A stretch of DNA of 64,000 nucleotides from positions 4,278,001 through 4,342,000 of the forward strand of contig NZ_RJJY01000001.1 of the NCBI RefSeq assembly GCF_003751085.1, read 5' to 3'. The DNA comes from Micromonospora sp. Llam0. GTDB lineage: Bacteria; Actinomycetota; Actinomycetes; Mycobacteriales; Micromonosporaceae. A program made the translations under genes and the position numbers. Under the pieces are notes generated by a model. That model searched no databases. It saw nothing but the letters and a program-made list of their open reading frames with translations, and was not told the origin of the DNA. This document shows positions 1-7,222 of the stretch, in pieces (within the stretch, counting starts at the first letter, position 1; each line of letters opens with the position of its first letter).

Positions 1-483
1 GGTGCCGCCGAGGAACGCGACAAGCCGGTCGTCGCCGGCCGGGATCCGGTCGAGGTGGCGGGTGAAGTCGCCGACGACCGCGTGGACCGGCAGCCCCGGG
101 TAGTCCCGGTCGATGGCGGTGGCGGCGTCGCGCAACGCCGCCTCTGAGACGTCCAGCGGCACGAACAGGTCGAGGCTGCCCTGCCGGCGCAGCGCGTCGA
201 GCAGCAGCCGGGTCTTCTCCGACGAGCCGGAGCCGAGCTCGACCAGGGTCCCGGCCCGGGTGACGGCGGCGATGTCGTCGGCGTGGGCGGTCAACGCGGC
301 CCGCTCGGCCCGGGTCGGGTAGTACTCCGACAGGGTGGTGATGCGTTCGAACAGTTCGCTGCCGTGCTTGTCGTAGAACCACTTGGGGGGCAGCCATTTC
401 GGGTGGGCGGTGAGTCCGGCGCGGGCGTCGGCCCGCAGCGCCTGCCGCTGGTCGGCGTCGGTCAGCTCGATGTCGATCCGCAC
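1..483 (-). CDS. egtD: L-histidine N-alpha-methyltransferase EgtD (partial, C-terminus off the left edge)
   Basis: SAM-dependent methyltransferase that trimethylates histidine to hercynine, the first committed step of ergothioneine synthesis. The first 161 codons are present. They show the family N-terminal block with KWFYDKHGSELFERIT and EYYPTRAE, followed by the Rossmann SAM-binding LVELGSGSSEKT and the acidic PLDVSEAAL. GTG at 483-481 is chosen because the encoded start (MRIDIELTDADQRQALRADA) fits the family, and it overlaps the end of egtC by 22 bp, as expected for a coupled operon. Roughly half of the usual 320 residues lies outside the window; egtE, if present, would also lie to the left. 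Confidence 0.93.
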   Translation of the reverse strand, partial: MRIDIELTDADQRQALRADARAGLTAHPKWLPPKWFYDKHGSELFERITTLSEYYPTRAERAALTAHADDIAAVTRAGTLVELGSGSSEKTRLLLDALRRQGSLDLFVPLDVSEAALRDAATAIDRDYPGLPVHAVVGDFTRHLDRIPAGDDRLVAFLGGT

Positions 484-1214
484 AGATCCTCCACGGTGTA
501 GGTGTGCCGGTCGGCGACGACGAGCCGGCGGTCGGCGACCGGTCGCCAGGCCGGGTCGTCGTCGGACGGTTCGGAGGCGATGATCAGCCGCTCCGGCCCG
601 GCGAGGACGGACAGGGAGTGGCCGACGGCGCTGGCCCAGGCCCGTTCGCCGTCGGTGAGCAGCAGGTTGAGTCGCGACGCCGGGGCGGCGGCCAGGACGC
701 CGGTGACGGTGTCAGCGACCGCCGGACCCGGGTCGGCGCCGGACCGCAGCCGGTGCCGCACCAGCGCCCACAGCAGCGCCGAGTCGGTCGGCGCGTCGAG
801 GGTGAGCAGGTCGGTGACGGGCAGCTCGGCGGCCAGCGCGGCGACGCTGTCCGGCCAGCCGGCCACCACCCCGTTGTGGCTGAACAGCCAGCGCCCGTCG
901 GTGAACGGCGCACAGGCCGTCTCGCCGAACGGCATCCCGGGGGTCGCCGAGCGGACCGCGGCCAGCACCGCGTCGACGGTGGTGGCCCGGCCCAGCTCGA
1001 CCAAGCCGGGATCGGCCCAGATCGGCCCGGCCCGCCGGTAGCGGACCGGGCCGGACGGGGTGTACCAGCCGACGCCGAAACCGTCGACGTTGACGGTGCC
1101 GCCGCCGCGCATGTCCCGGGGCGCCCAGGACTGGCGGTACAGGCCGTACGGCGGCTCGACCAGCAGCTGCGTCAGGCTGACCGGCGGGCCCAGGTAGAGC
1201 TGGTGGCGGCACAC
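462..1214 (-). CDS. egtC: gamma-glutamyl-hercynylcysteine S-oxide hydrolase EgtC
   Basis: Class II glutamine amidotransferase-fold hydrolase, 250 aa, that removes the glutamyl group from gamma-glutamyl-hercynylcysteine sulfoxide in ergothioneine synthesis. The predicted N-terminal nucleophile is Cys2 (MCRHQLYLG). The Ntn-type blocks GGTVNVDGFGVGWY and FSHNGVVAGW, typical of the family, are present. The GTG start at 1214 shares one base with the egtB stop (TAGTG), and the 3' end overlaps egtD, so the four genes are translationally coupled. Length and order egtA-B-C-D match the actinobacterial operon. Confidence 0.93.
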   Translation of the reverse strand: MCRHQLYLGPPVSLTQLLVEPPYGLYRQSWAPRDMRGGGTVNVDGFGVGWYTPSGPVRYRRAGPIWADPGLVELGRATTVDAVLAAVRSATPGMPFGETACAPFTDGRWLFSHNGVVAGWPDSVAALAAELPVTDLLTLDAPTDSALLWALVRHRLRSGADPGPAVADTVTGVLAAAPASRLNLLLTDGERAWASAVGHSLSVLAGPERLIIASEPSDDDPAWRPVADRRLVVADRHTYTVEDLCGSTSS

Positions 1215-2557
1215 TAGGCGGTCTCGCCGGGGTGCGGGTCACGGGCGGTACGGAAGCCGCTGAAGATCTGCCGGCGGATCGGGTAGTCCCAGTTGCGGAA
1301 GGTGCCCCGGCAGGCGGAGCGGTCGGTGCCGAACGAGCCACCGCGCAGCACCCGGTAGTCGCGGCCGAAGAAGACCTCCGAGTATTCGCGGTACGGGAAG
1401 GCCGCGAAGCCGGGGTAGCCGGTGAACCAGGTGCCGGTCCACTCCCACACGTCGCCGATCAGCTGGTGCACCCCGGCCGGTGACGCACCGGCCGGGTAGG
1501 CGCCGACCGGCGCCGGGTGCAGGTGCCGCTGGCCCAGGTTGGCGTGCTCGGGGCCGGGGTCGTCGTCGCCCCACGGGTAGCGGCGGGACCGGCCGGTGGC
1601 CGGGTCGTACCGGGCCGCCTTCTCCCATTCGGCTTCGGTGGGCAGCCGGCGGCCGGCCCAGCTGGCGTACGCCTGCGCCTCGTACCAGCCGACGTGCACC
1701 ACCGGCTCGTCGGGCACGATCGCCGACCGCCGGCCGAACCGGGTGTAGCTGCCGTCGCCGTGCCAGTGCGCCGGCCCGCTGAGCCGGGCCTGCAGCCGGT
1801 GCGCCCAGCCCTCGGCGCTCCACCACCGCTCGTCGTGGTAGCCGCCGTCGTCGACGAACTGCCGGTACCGGGCGTTGCTGACCGGCGCGCGGTCGATGAA
1901 GAAGGCGGGTACGTCGACGGTGTGCGCCGGGCGTTCGTTGTCCAGCGCCCACGGCTCGGTGGAGGTGCCCATGGTGAACGGCCCGGCCGGGATCAGCGCC
2001 TCACCGTCGACGGGTCCGGCCATCGACGGTGGCGTCGGCGCGCCGGTGAGCACCGGCGGGCCGGCCCGCAGCTGATGGGTGGCGAGCATCGTCTCGTCGT
2101 GCTGCTGCTCGTGCTGCACGATCATGCCGAAGGCGAAGCCCTGCTCGACCAGCCGGCGGCCGTCGAACGTCACCGTGTCGAGCAGGTCGAGGACCTTGTC
2201 CCGGACAGTACGGGTGTACGCGCGCGCCTCGGCCGGGTCCAGCAGCGGCAACGCCGGCCGGTCGGCGCGGGCGTGCTTGAACGCGTCGTACAGGTGGTCG
2301 ATGTCGGCGCGGACCGGCTCCCGGCCGCCGACGTCGCGGACCAGCCACAGCTCCTCCTGGTTGCCGATGTGCGCCAGGTCCCAGACCAGCGGCGACATCA
2401 GCCGGGAGTGCTGCCGGACGAGGTCGTCGTCGTCGACCGGGTCGGTCAGGGCGCTGCTGCGCCGCCGGGCCCGGTCGAGGTCGGCGGCGAGCGCGGTACG
2501 CAGGTCGGACGCGGTGCGCAGATCGGGCGCGGTCGGGTCGTGGGCTGTCTCGGTCAC
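1214..2557 (-). CDS. egtB: iron-dependent hercynine oxygenase / sulfoxide synthase EgtB
   Basis: Non-haem iron enzyme, 447 aa, that joins hercynine to gamma-glutamylcysteine with O2 to form the sulfoxide. An N-terminal DinB-like domain (about residues 15-170) carries the probable iron ligands His63 (VWDLAHIG) and the pair in HEQQHDE (about 149 and 153). The C-terminal formylglycine-generating-enzyme-type domain (about 185-440) shows GPFTMGT, RLPTEAEWEKAAR, GDVWEWT and RGGSFGT. GTG at 2557 is chosen because it overlaps the egtA stop by 4 bp (GTGA). A longer in-frame ORF extends upstream to 3403, but that part is antisense-frame noise inside egtA. Confidence 0.94.
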   Translation of the reverse strand: MTETAHDPTAPDLRTASDLRTALAADLDRARRRSSALTDPVDDDDLVRQHSRLMSPLVWDLAHIGNQEELWLVRDVGGREPVRADIDHLYDAFKHARADRPALPLLDPAEARAYTRTVRDKVLDLLDTVTFDGRRLVEQGFAFGMIVQHEQQHDETMLATHQLRAGPPVLTGAPTPPSMAGPVDGEALIPAGPFTMGTSTEPWALDNERPAHTVDVPAFFIDRAPVSNARYRQFVDDGGYHDERWWSAEGWAHRLQARLSGPAHWHGDGSYTRFGRRSAIVPDEPVVHVGWYEAQAYASWAGRRLPTEAEWEKAARYDPATGRSRRYPWGDDDPGPEHANLGQRHLHPAPVGAYPAGASPAGVHQLIGDVWEWTGTWFTGYPGFAAFPYREYSEVFFGRDYRVLRGGSFGTDRSACRGTFRNWDYPIRRQIFSGFRTARDPHPGETA

Positions 2558-3882
2558 CTGGTTCCTCCCCAGGGGTGGATTCGCTGGTGCAGCCGTCGGC
2601 GCAGGGCGCGCACCACGGTGCTGGTCGTCTCGTCGGGCAGGCCGGTGTCGGTGAGGCGCTCGCAGGCCAGCTCGGCCAGCGAGTGGGCGGCCGACGCGAC
2701 AACCGGATCGGCGAGCCCGTCGCGGGCGGCGGGCAGCCAGCGGTCGGCCGCGTCCATCACTGTCGATGTCGCGGTCCGCAGGGTCTCGTCGCGGGCGAAC
2801 AGCGCGGCCAGCACCGCCGCCGGGACGATCCACTCGCCGTGCGGCTGCGCGTCGAGGTAGCGCAGCTCCAGGTAGCCGCGTGGGCGGACCGGCGGAAACA
2901 TGGTGCTCAGATGCAGGTCGAGGTCGGCGTAGGTCGGTGGTCGGGGCGTGCCGGTGAGGATCCATTCGCCGAAGGTCGCCGGCCCCGGCAGCCGCCAGCC
3001 GGTCGGCTCGTCGACGAACAGCGGTGGCGTGTCGAGCACCCGCCGGGTCCAGTCGGCGACCGGGTCGGACGGCCGCGTACCGGCGGTCGGGTCGGCCGGT
3101 GCGGCGGTGCGGACCGGGTCGAGGGTCAGCCAGGTCGCCATCCGGCTCGACACCCAGCCGGTGCGCCGGCCGGCCCGCGACGGCGAGTTGGCGAACAGGG
3201 CGATCAACGGCGGACCGAGCAGGTGCGCCGCCGACCACCGGAGGGAGAGCTGGCGATCGCTGCCGGTGTCCAGGCAGACCTGCAGGCCGGCGGTGCCGCA
3301 CATCATGTCGGCACCGGCCCGACCCTGCCGGGCGAACGCCGCCGCCATCGCCGTGTAGCGGCCGTTGCGCAGAATCTGCCGGGGTGGCCGGTACGGATCG
3401 CATCCGGTGCGGCCGAGCAGCAGGCCGGCCCGGTCGAGTCGGCGGGTCAGCGCGCCGACGTCGGCCGACGCGACCTGGTGCAACGTGGTGAGGGATTCCG
3501 TCGGCGGGGTGGAGATCTCCACCTGCCCGCCGGGTTCGACCGTTACCAGTCCGCCGTGTGGGAGCGGGTCGTGCGGGCTGGTAGGGCGTAGTGTCCGCGG
3601 GGCGTGGTCACCGAGGGCAGTCGCGAGGTCGGCGGGGTCGAGCGGTCTGGCGGGTTGGTCTCGGTAGTGAACGGTCCATTCGAGTTCGACGCCGATCCGT
3701 CGGGGTGGGCCGGTCTTGAAGCAGATCCGGGTGATGTAGCCGGCGGCGGCGGTCGGATCAACGATGGCGGTACCGGCCGAGACGTCGGCCACGACGCTCG
3801 GACCGGTTGACGCCGCAGACTCGGCGGCCACCGGTAGCACGTCGGGCGGATGGGGAGCTGGCGGATGGGGAGCTTTGGTCAT
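2554..3882 (-). CDS. egtA: ergothioneine-pathway glutamate-cysteine ligase EgtA
   Basis: ATP-dependent ligase, 442 aa, making gamma-glutamylcysteine for EgtB. GCS2-type signatures are visible: RIGVELEWTVHYRD (about residues 62-75), the glutamate-rich EPGGQVEISTPP, and MMCGTAGLQVCLD. The first 45 residues are a Pro/Ala-rich extension outside the catalytic fold. ATG 3882 is preceded by a clean GGAGG 5 bases upstream. This is the promoter-proximal gene of the egt operon, and a perfect 10-bp inverted repeat lies 18 bp ahead of it, possibly an operator or 5'-UTR hairpin. Confidence 0.92.
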   Translation of the reverse strand: MTKAPHPPAPHPPDVLPVAAESAASTGPSVVADVSAGTAIVDPTAAAGYITRICFKTGPPRRIGVELEWTVHYRDQPARPLDPADLATALGDHAPRTLRPTSPHDPLPHGGLVTVEPGGQVEISTPPTESLTTLHQVASADVGALTRRLDRAGLLLGRTGCDPYRPPRQILRNGRYTAMAAAFARQGRAGADMMCGTAGLQVCLDTGSDRQLSLRWSAAHLLGPPLIALFANSPSRAGRRTGWVSSRMATWLTLDPVRTAAPADPTAGTRPSDPVADWTRRVLDTPPLFVDEPTGWRLPGPATFGEWILTGTPRPPTYADLDLHLSTMFPPVRPRGYLELRYLDAQPHGEWIVPAAVLAALFARDETLRTATSTVMDAADRWLPAARDGLADPVVASAAHSLAELACERLTDTGLPDETTSTVVRALRRRLHQRIHPWGGTR

Positions 3883-3899
3883 CTCGTCCTCCAGTAAAT

Positions 3900-3924
3900 G
3901 ATCGATCGCGGGTAGCGATCGATC
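3900..3924. promoter_or_regulatory. inverted repeat upstream of egtA
   Basis: GATCGATCGC, a 5-base spacer GGGTA, then GCGATCGATC: perfect 10-bp arms. The repeat lies just before the ribosome binding site of egtA in a less GC-rich stretch. It could be a repressor operator or a leader hairpin over the translation start of the ergothioneine operon. No known regulator is inferred. Confidence 0.5.
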
Positions 3925-4092
3925 TTCGTTACCGTATCGTCACCTTCCGACATTTGCCGAGACACCGGCGGACTGCGGGAGACGTTCCCTCTTGCGCAAC
4001 CCGGCGGTCACCTGCGGATTCGCGTCACCGGGGGCATGATCGCCGCCGGACGGGGTACCGGCAGGGTCGGTGCCGACCGGAGGGGAGCCAAC

Positions 4093-4341
4093 GTGACCGA
4101 CGGGGCAAGGATCGACGATGACCAGGTGGTGATGCGGGCGGCCCGGGCCGCGCACGCCCACGCCGACGCGACCACTCAGACCGCCCGGTTCCTGGACCGG
4201 GTCGGCGCGGTCCCCGACCCGGCGGTGATCGCCGAGTACGCGGCGCTGCTGGCCCGGGAGGAGTCGACCCGCGACGAGCGGGCCGACGCGCTCCGCGACG
4301 CCGGGCTGGACGTGCCGAGCCTGGACACCGACGCGGCGTGA
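4093..4341 (+). CDS. small hypothetical protein
   Basis: 82-aa acidic, Ala-rich, mainly helical protein divergent from the egt operon; I do not recognise a family. GTG 4093 is preferred over the longer ATG at 4036 because AGGGGAG lies 7 bases before it and the extra N-terminal residues look non-coding. The protein (ending DAGLDVPSLDTDAA) contains a heptad-like stretch RAARAAHAHADATTQTARFL, and no membrane segment or metal motif. Its neighbours, egtA and a toxin-antitoxin remnant, do not suggest a role. Codon bias supports it being real, but its expression is unproven. Confidence 0.5.
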   Translation: MTDGARIDDDQVVMRAARAAHAHADATTQTARFLDRVGAVPDPAVIAEYAALLAREESTRDERADALRDAGLDVPSLDTDAA

Positions 4342-4393
4342 CGCCACCCCGGTCAGCGCTGCCGCACGTTGGTCGAGCACGCCGCTGTGAAGT

Positions 4394-4474
4394 TCAGCGA
4401 CGGTACGCGTCCCGTCGGTGATCTACGTCGAGGACGTGTACCTCGCGGTGCTTGTCGTCGGGGTCCGTCTCCTC
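4394..4474 (-). pseudogene. RelE-family toxin C-terminal remnant
   Basis: In frame with a TGA at 4396-4394 the minus strand reads DDKHREVHVLDVDHRRDAYR, closely matching the end of RelE/YoeB-type mRNA interferases, which usually finish V-x-V-L-x-V-x-H-R-x-x-x-Y-R. Only about 25 residues of the expected 85-90 remain, and they follow the antitoxin stop at 4473 directly. The toxin body, with its catalytic core, has therefore been deleted. No start codon suited to this frame is visible. It is best read as debris of a type II toxin-antitoxin locus. Confidence 0.6.
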
Positions 4475-4679
4475 ATTCGGCCTGTTCACGAGCCCGCCGT
4501 TGCGCCATGAGCAGTGCCATCTCCTCGGCGCTGGTGCTCTCGCCCCTGGCGAGAGCGTCGTCTGCCTCCTGTATCCGCGCCATGGCGGTCGGGTCGGAAA
4601 GCAGTTCGATGGTGGCTTCCAGCGATTCAAGATCCTCGGCGGAGATCAGCACCAGCGGCAACACAGTCATGGACAACAA
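4473..4679 (-). pseudogene. YefM/Phd-type antitoxin, truncated
   Basis: 68 aa whose body (PLVLISAEDLESLEATIELL, then SDPTAMARI, then AEEMALLMAQRR) matches the C-terminal two thirds of YefM/Phd antitoxins: the end of the DNA-binding fold plus the toxin-binding helix. The usual N-terminal strand-helix part (about 30 residues with the S-x-S-E-x-R motif and a HGRP turn) is missing. The frame continues upstream without a recognisable homologous N-terminus. It sits directly before the RelE fragment, in the usual antitoxin-toxin order. Decay of the DNA-binding half suggests it no longer represses; a minimal toxin-binding peptide cannot be excluded. Confidence 0.6.
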
Positions 4680-4790
4680 TTTTGGTCTATGACACCGCCG
4701 GTATCCACGGTTGGCCAGATCGGACAGGGCGGAGACGAGGGCAACGGATCCCCGAGCTCCGCGAAGACTCCTGGGAGCCGTACGGGTGGG

Positions 4791-5549
4791 TCAGCGCACA
4801 AGTTCGCGGCCGCCCGCCAGGGACAGGATCTGCCCGTTGACGTGGCTGTTGGCCGCCGAGGCCAGGTAGGTGATCGCGCTGGCCACGTCGTCGGGAGTGC
4901 AGATGCGGCCGGTCGGGGTCTTCTCCGACTCGGCCGCGACCGCCTTCGGGCCCAGGAAAGGGGCGCTCAAGGCCTTGTCGGTAAGGGTGAATCCGGGACG
5001 GACGACGTTCGTCAGGATGCCGTGCCGGGCTTCCCGGACGGCGAGCACTCGCGCGGCGGTCTCGAGTGCTCCCTTCGCTGTGGCGTAGGCGAGCGGTCCG
5101 GCCATGGGTTGCTCGACGATGTCGGTCGACACGGCGACGATGCGCCCCCAGCCGGCGGCACGCATGGCCGGTAGGGCCGCGTCGGTCAGCGCCAGGGGGC
5201 CGACCGTGTTGACGGCCAACGACGTGGTGAGGCCGCCGATTTCGTCGGCGCCGAAGGCTGGCCACTGTACGGCGTTGGCGATCAGCACGGATATCGGCCC
5301 GAGACGCGTGGTCACCTGCTCGACGACGCCCCGTGCGGTGGCGAGGTCGCCGTGGTCCAGGCGTACGGCGCAGGCGTCGCCGCCTGCCTGCGCGATGGCG
5401 TCGACGACCTCCATCGCGGCGACGCGGTTGGTGTGCCAGGAGACCGCCACGGAGGCACCTTCGGCGGCCAGATGCCGGGCGGCGGCCCTGCCGATGGCGC
5501 CGGAAGCGCCGGTGACCAGGGCGACCTTGTTCAACAGACCGGTTTCCAT
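4791..5549 (-). CDS. SDR family NAD(P)-dependent oxidoreductase
   Basis: Classical short-chain dehydrogenase, 252 aa. Cofactor loop TGASGAIG lies near residues 13-20, the NNA-equivalent ANAV near 90, and the catalytic pair in YATAKG near 155. A Ser in VAVSTD provides the third catalytic residue. ATG 5549 is favoured because GGAG ends 5 bases ahead; two in-frame GTG codons lie immediately upstream. It is divergent from the MarR gene across a 77-bp region with two near-palindromic boxes, so MarR probably represses it. The substrate is unknown. Confidence 0.85.
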   Translation of the reverse strand: METGLLNKVALVTGASGAIGRAAARHLAAEGASVAVSWHTNRVAAMEVVDAIAQAGGDACAVRLDHGDLATARGVVEQVTTRLGPISVLIANAVQWPAFGADEIGGLTTSLAVNTVGPLALTDAALPAMRAAGWGRIVAVSTDIVEQPMAGPLAYATAKGALETAARVLAVREARHGILTNVVRPGFTLTDKALSAPFLGPKAVAAESEKTPTGRICTPDDVASAITYLASAANSHVNGQILSLAGGRELVR

Positions 5550-5558
5550 CACCACTCC

Positions 5559-5585
5559 ATAGCCGACTATAGGTTAGCCGACTAT
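5559..5585. promoter_or_regulatory. twin MarR-type operator boxes
   Basis: ATAGCCGACTAT (5559-5570) and TTAGCCGACTAT (5574-5585) repeat at 15-bp spacing. Each is almost palindromic (ATAGCC against GACTAT). They lie between the divergent SDR and MarR genes and overlap the probable promoters, the usual arrangement for MarR autoregulation and control of a divergent target. Confidence 0.6.
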
Positions 5586-5626
5586 GAATCAGGATCGAGC
5601 CGTTCGTCAACTCGTACACTCTCCGG

Positions 5627-6076
5627 GTGGAACTCTCGGACGTCCTGGCGACCAACAAAGCCCTGGTCAAGGTGGCCAAGTTGTACCGGAACGCGCAGGC
5701 TGACGTCCTGGCCGAGCTCGCCCTGCACCCGGGGCAGGACGTCCTACTGTGGGTGCTGGGGCAGGAGCCCGACGGTTTGACGGTCTCCGAGGTCGCCGCC
5801 CGGCTCGGCGTGGAGCAGCCGACGGTGACCCGCAGCCTCAGTCGTCTCGAACACGGCGGCTGGTTCGTCCGGGAATCCGTACCGGGCGACCGGCGCCTCA
5901 CCAGGATCGTGCTGACCGGCAAGGGCCGGACCGGCGTTTCGCAGATCGAAACGGCCTGGCGCACCCTCGCCGAAACCGCGACCGCCGGAATGGCGAACGA
6001 TCAACGAGCGACGCTGGTCGAACTGCTCGAGAAGGTACGCGGGAACCTGCTCACCCTCGCCACCGAAACCGGCTGA
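5627..6076 (+). CDS. MarR family transcriptional regulator
   Basis: 149-aa winged-helix regulator. The recognition region LTVSEVAARLGVEQPTVTRS is followed by LSRLEHGGWFVRE and the wing RLTRIVLTGKG, all typical of MarR, with dimerisation helices at both ends. The start is GTG 5627. The neighbouring divergent SDR gene and twin ATAGCCGACTAT boxes suggest it represses that gene and itself, probably released by a small phenolic-type ligand as in the family. Its ligand is not predictable. Confidence 0.88.
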   Translation: MELSDVLATNKALVKVAKLYRNAQADVLAELALHPGQDVLLWVLGQEPDGLTVSEVAARLGVEQPTVTRSLSRLEHGGWFVRESVPGDRRLTRIVLTGKGRTGVSQIETAWRTLAETATAGMANDQRATLVELLEKVRGNLLTLATETG

Positions 6077-6255
6077 GGTACGGTCTGCCGATCGACACCA
6101 ACAAGCCACACCCGGACAACACCGACCCCGCCGGCTGGCGCAACCCGCCCGTACCGGAATCGTGGTGGCCGGTGATCCGCGCCCACACGCCCGGGTTCGA
6201 TCCGGCGGCACACGGCAGTTCCGGACGCCAAGGCGGCGGCGCTACATCGAGGTGA
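6077..6255 (+). other. possible short ORF or gene remnant
   Basis: Between the MarR stop and the next gene one frame stays open to TGA 6253-6255 and reads TDPAGWRNPPVPESWWPVIR with good codon bias, but it has no convincing start or ribosome site. No family is recognised. It may be the end of a displaced gene. Its stop codon lies inside the left arm of the hairpin at 6245-6307. Confidence 0.25.
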
Positions 6256-6307
6256 CGCTAGGACACCTCATCTGGCGAACTTGAGGTGCGTCAGCGTCAC
6301 CTCGATG
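6245..6307. terminator. two-tier inverted repeat
   Basis: Perfect 15-bp outer arms, CATCGAGGTGACGCT and AGCGTCACCTCGATG. An inner 7-bp stem (CACCTCA at 6264-6270, TGAGGTG at 6282-6288) closes an 11-base loop. It has no T-run, so it is more likely a factor-independent stem, a bidirectional terminator or an operator ahead of the sigma-factor cassette. Confidence 0.5.
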
Positions 6308-6419
6308 TCGAGCCAACCTGCTGGTCGACCAAAAGATCTTGGTTGCCAGGCTTCACGCCGGATCTGTTCTCGCGCCACTTAGCAGTGAGCACAGCGGACA
6401 GGCGGAAGGGAAGACAGCG

Positions 6420-6647
6420 ATGGCAGCGTACGACGCGATCAGCTTCGGGCTGAGAGTTCTTGGGTCAGCCGTACCCCTGGTGACACTATGGCTACGGCTT
6501 CACTTCCGACTCCGCCAGGAGCGGGAGCGGCGCGACTACCTGCAGGCGGCTACCGCGCTGCCCGCCGGGAGCCGGGTGCGGGAGCAGCGCGAGGACGGTA
6601 CCCGGCTCGTCCTCGACGTCGGGCCCGCAACCCGAAACGAGTGCTGA
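6420..6647 (+). CDS. small membrane-associated protein preceding a sigma factor
   Basis: 75 aa. One hydrophobic helix (about residues 5-24, FGLRVLGSAVPLVTLWLRL) is followed by a basic segment (RLRQERERRDYL) and a short beta-rich tail. ATG 6420 has a GGAAGGGAAG site 8 bases ahead; a longer ORF start at 6339 lacks one. Its TGA overlaps the sigma-factor ATG by one base, so the two are translated together. I cannot name the family. The arrangement suggests a membrane-anchored partner, possibly regulatory, of the sigma factor or of the repeat protein downstream. Confidence 0.65.
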   Translation: MAAYDAISFGLRVLGSAVPLVTLWLRLHFRLRQERERRDYLQAATALPAGSRVREQREDGTRLVLDVGPATRNEC

Positions 6648-7222
6648 TGAACCATGTGCTGGAGCCTCCCGACGAACCGGGACGTACGTTGCCCACAACC
6701 GCGACAGGTGCGCCGGGTCACCACGACCCTGACCCACCCCTGGTCGATGTCGCCGCCTACAGCGCCTTCTACCGGGCAGAGGTCAAAGCCCTGGTCAACT
6801 TCCTGCTCTGGATGGGCGCTGGACTCGCCGACGCCACCGACATCGCCCAGGAGACGATGATCGAGGCGTACCAGAGCTGGCCGTCGATCCGGCATCCGCG
6901 CGCGTGGACCCGGCGGGTCGCGTCCCGCCGGTACGGGCGTCGACAATTCGGCCAGGAGGTGATCACTGAGCCGGAGTTGCTCAGCCCGCTGCTGTCCGCC
7001 TCCGCCGACCTCTGCGCCTGGGAACAGCGGCATGACGTCCTGCGGCTGCTGGCCATGCTCCCCTGGCGGCAACGGCAGGTCATGGCGTGGACGTTCGACG
7101 GCTACCAGCCGCAGGAGATCGCCGTCGAGCTGGAGATCACCCCCGAGGCGGTACGGGCCAGCCTGAAGCTCGCCCGCCGCGCGCTCGCCGAACACCTCCG
7201 TCGGGCGGGGGAATCCACATGA
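6647..7222 (+). CDS. ECF-like RNA polymerase sigma factor
   Basis: 191-aa two-domain sigma factor. Region 2 spans about residues 40-105 (YRAEVKALVNFLLWMG, then ADATDIAQETMIEAYQSW). Region 4 spans about 125-185 (LLAMLPWRQRQVMAW, then QEIAVELEITPEAVRASLK). There is no region 3 and no C-terminal extension. It overlaps the small membrane gene by 1 base and the following repeat-protein gene by 4 bases (ATGA), forming a strict three-gene cassette. There is no recognisable anti-sigma factor with a zinc motif nearby. The upstream membrane peptide or the repeat protein could fill that role, which is inference. Confidence 0.85.
   Translation: MNHVLEPPDEPGRTLPTTATGAPGHHDPDPPLVDVAAYSAFYRAEVKALVNFLLWMGAGLADATDIAQETMIEAYQSWPSIRHPRAWTRRVASRRYGRRQFGQEVITEPELLSPLLSASADLCAWEQRHDVLRLLAMLPWRQRQVMAWTFDGYQPQEIAVELEITPEAVRASLKLARRALAEHLRRAGEST

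Noticed and set aside
1214..3403. 729-aa minus-strand ORF covering egtB and part of egtA
   Set aside because: Only the last 447 codons match EgtB; the upstream part is an alternative frame of the real egtA gene.
4687..5964. 425-aa minus-strand ORF across the SDR/MarR region
   Set aside because: It is in another frame of the SDR gene, whose catalytic motifs fix the true frame.
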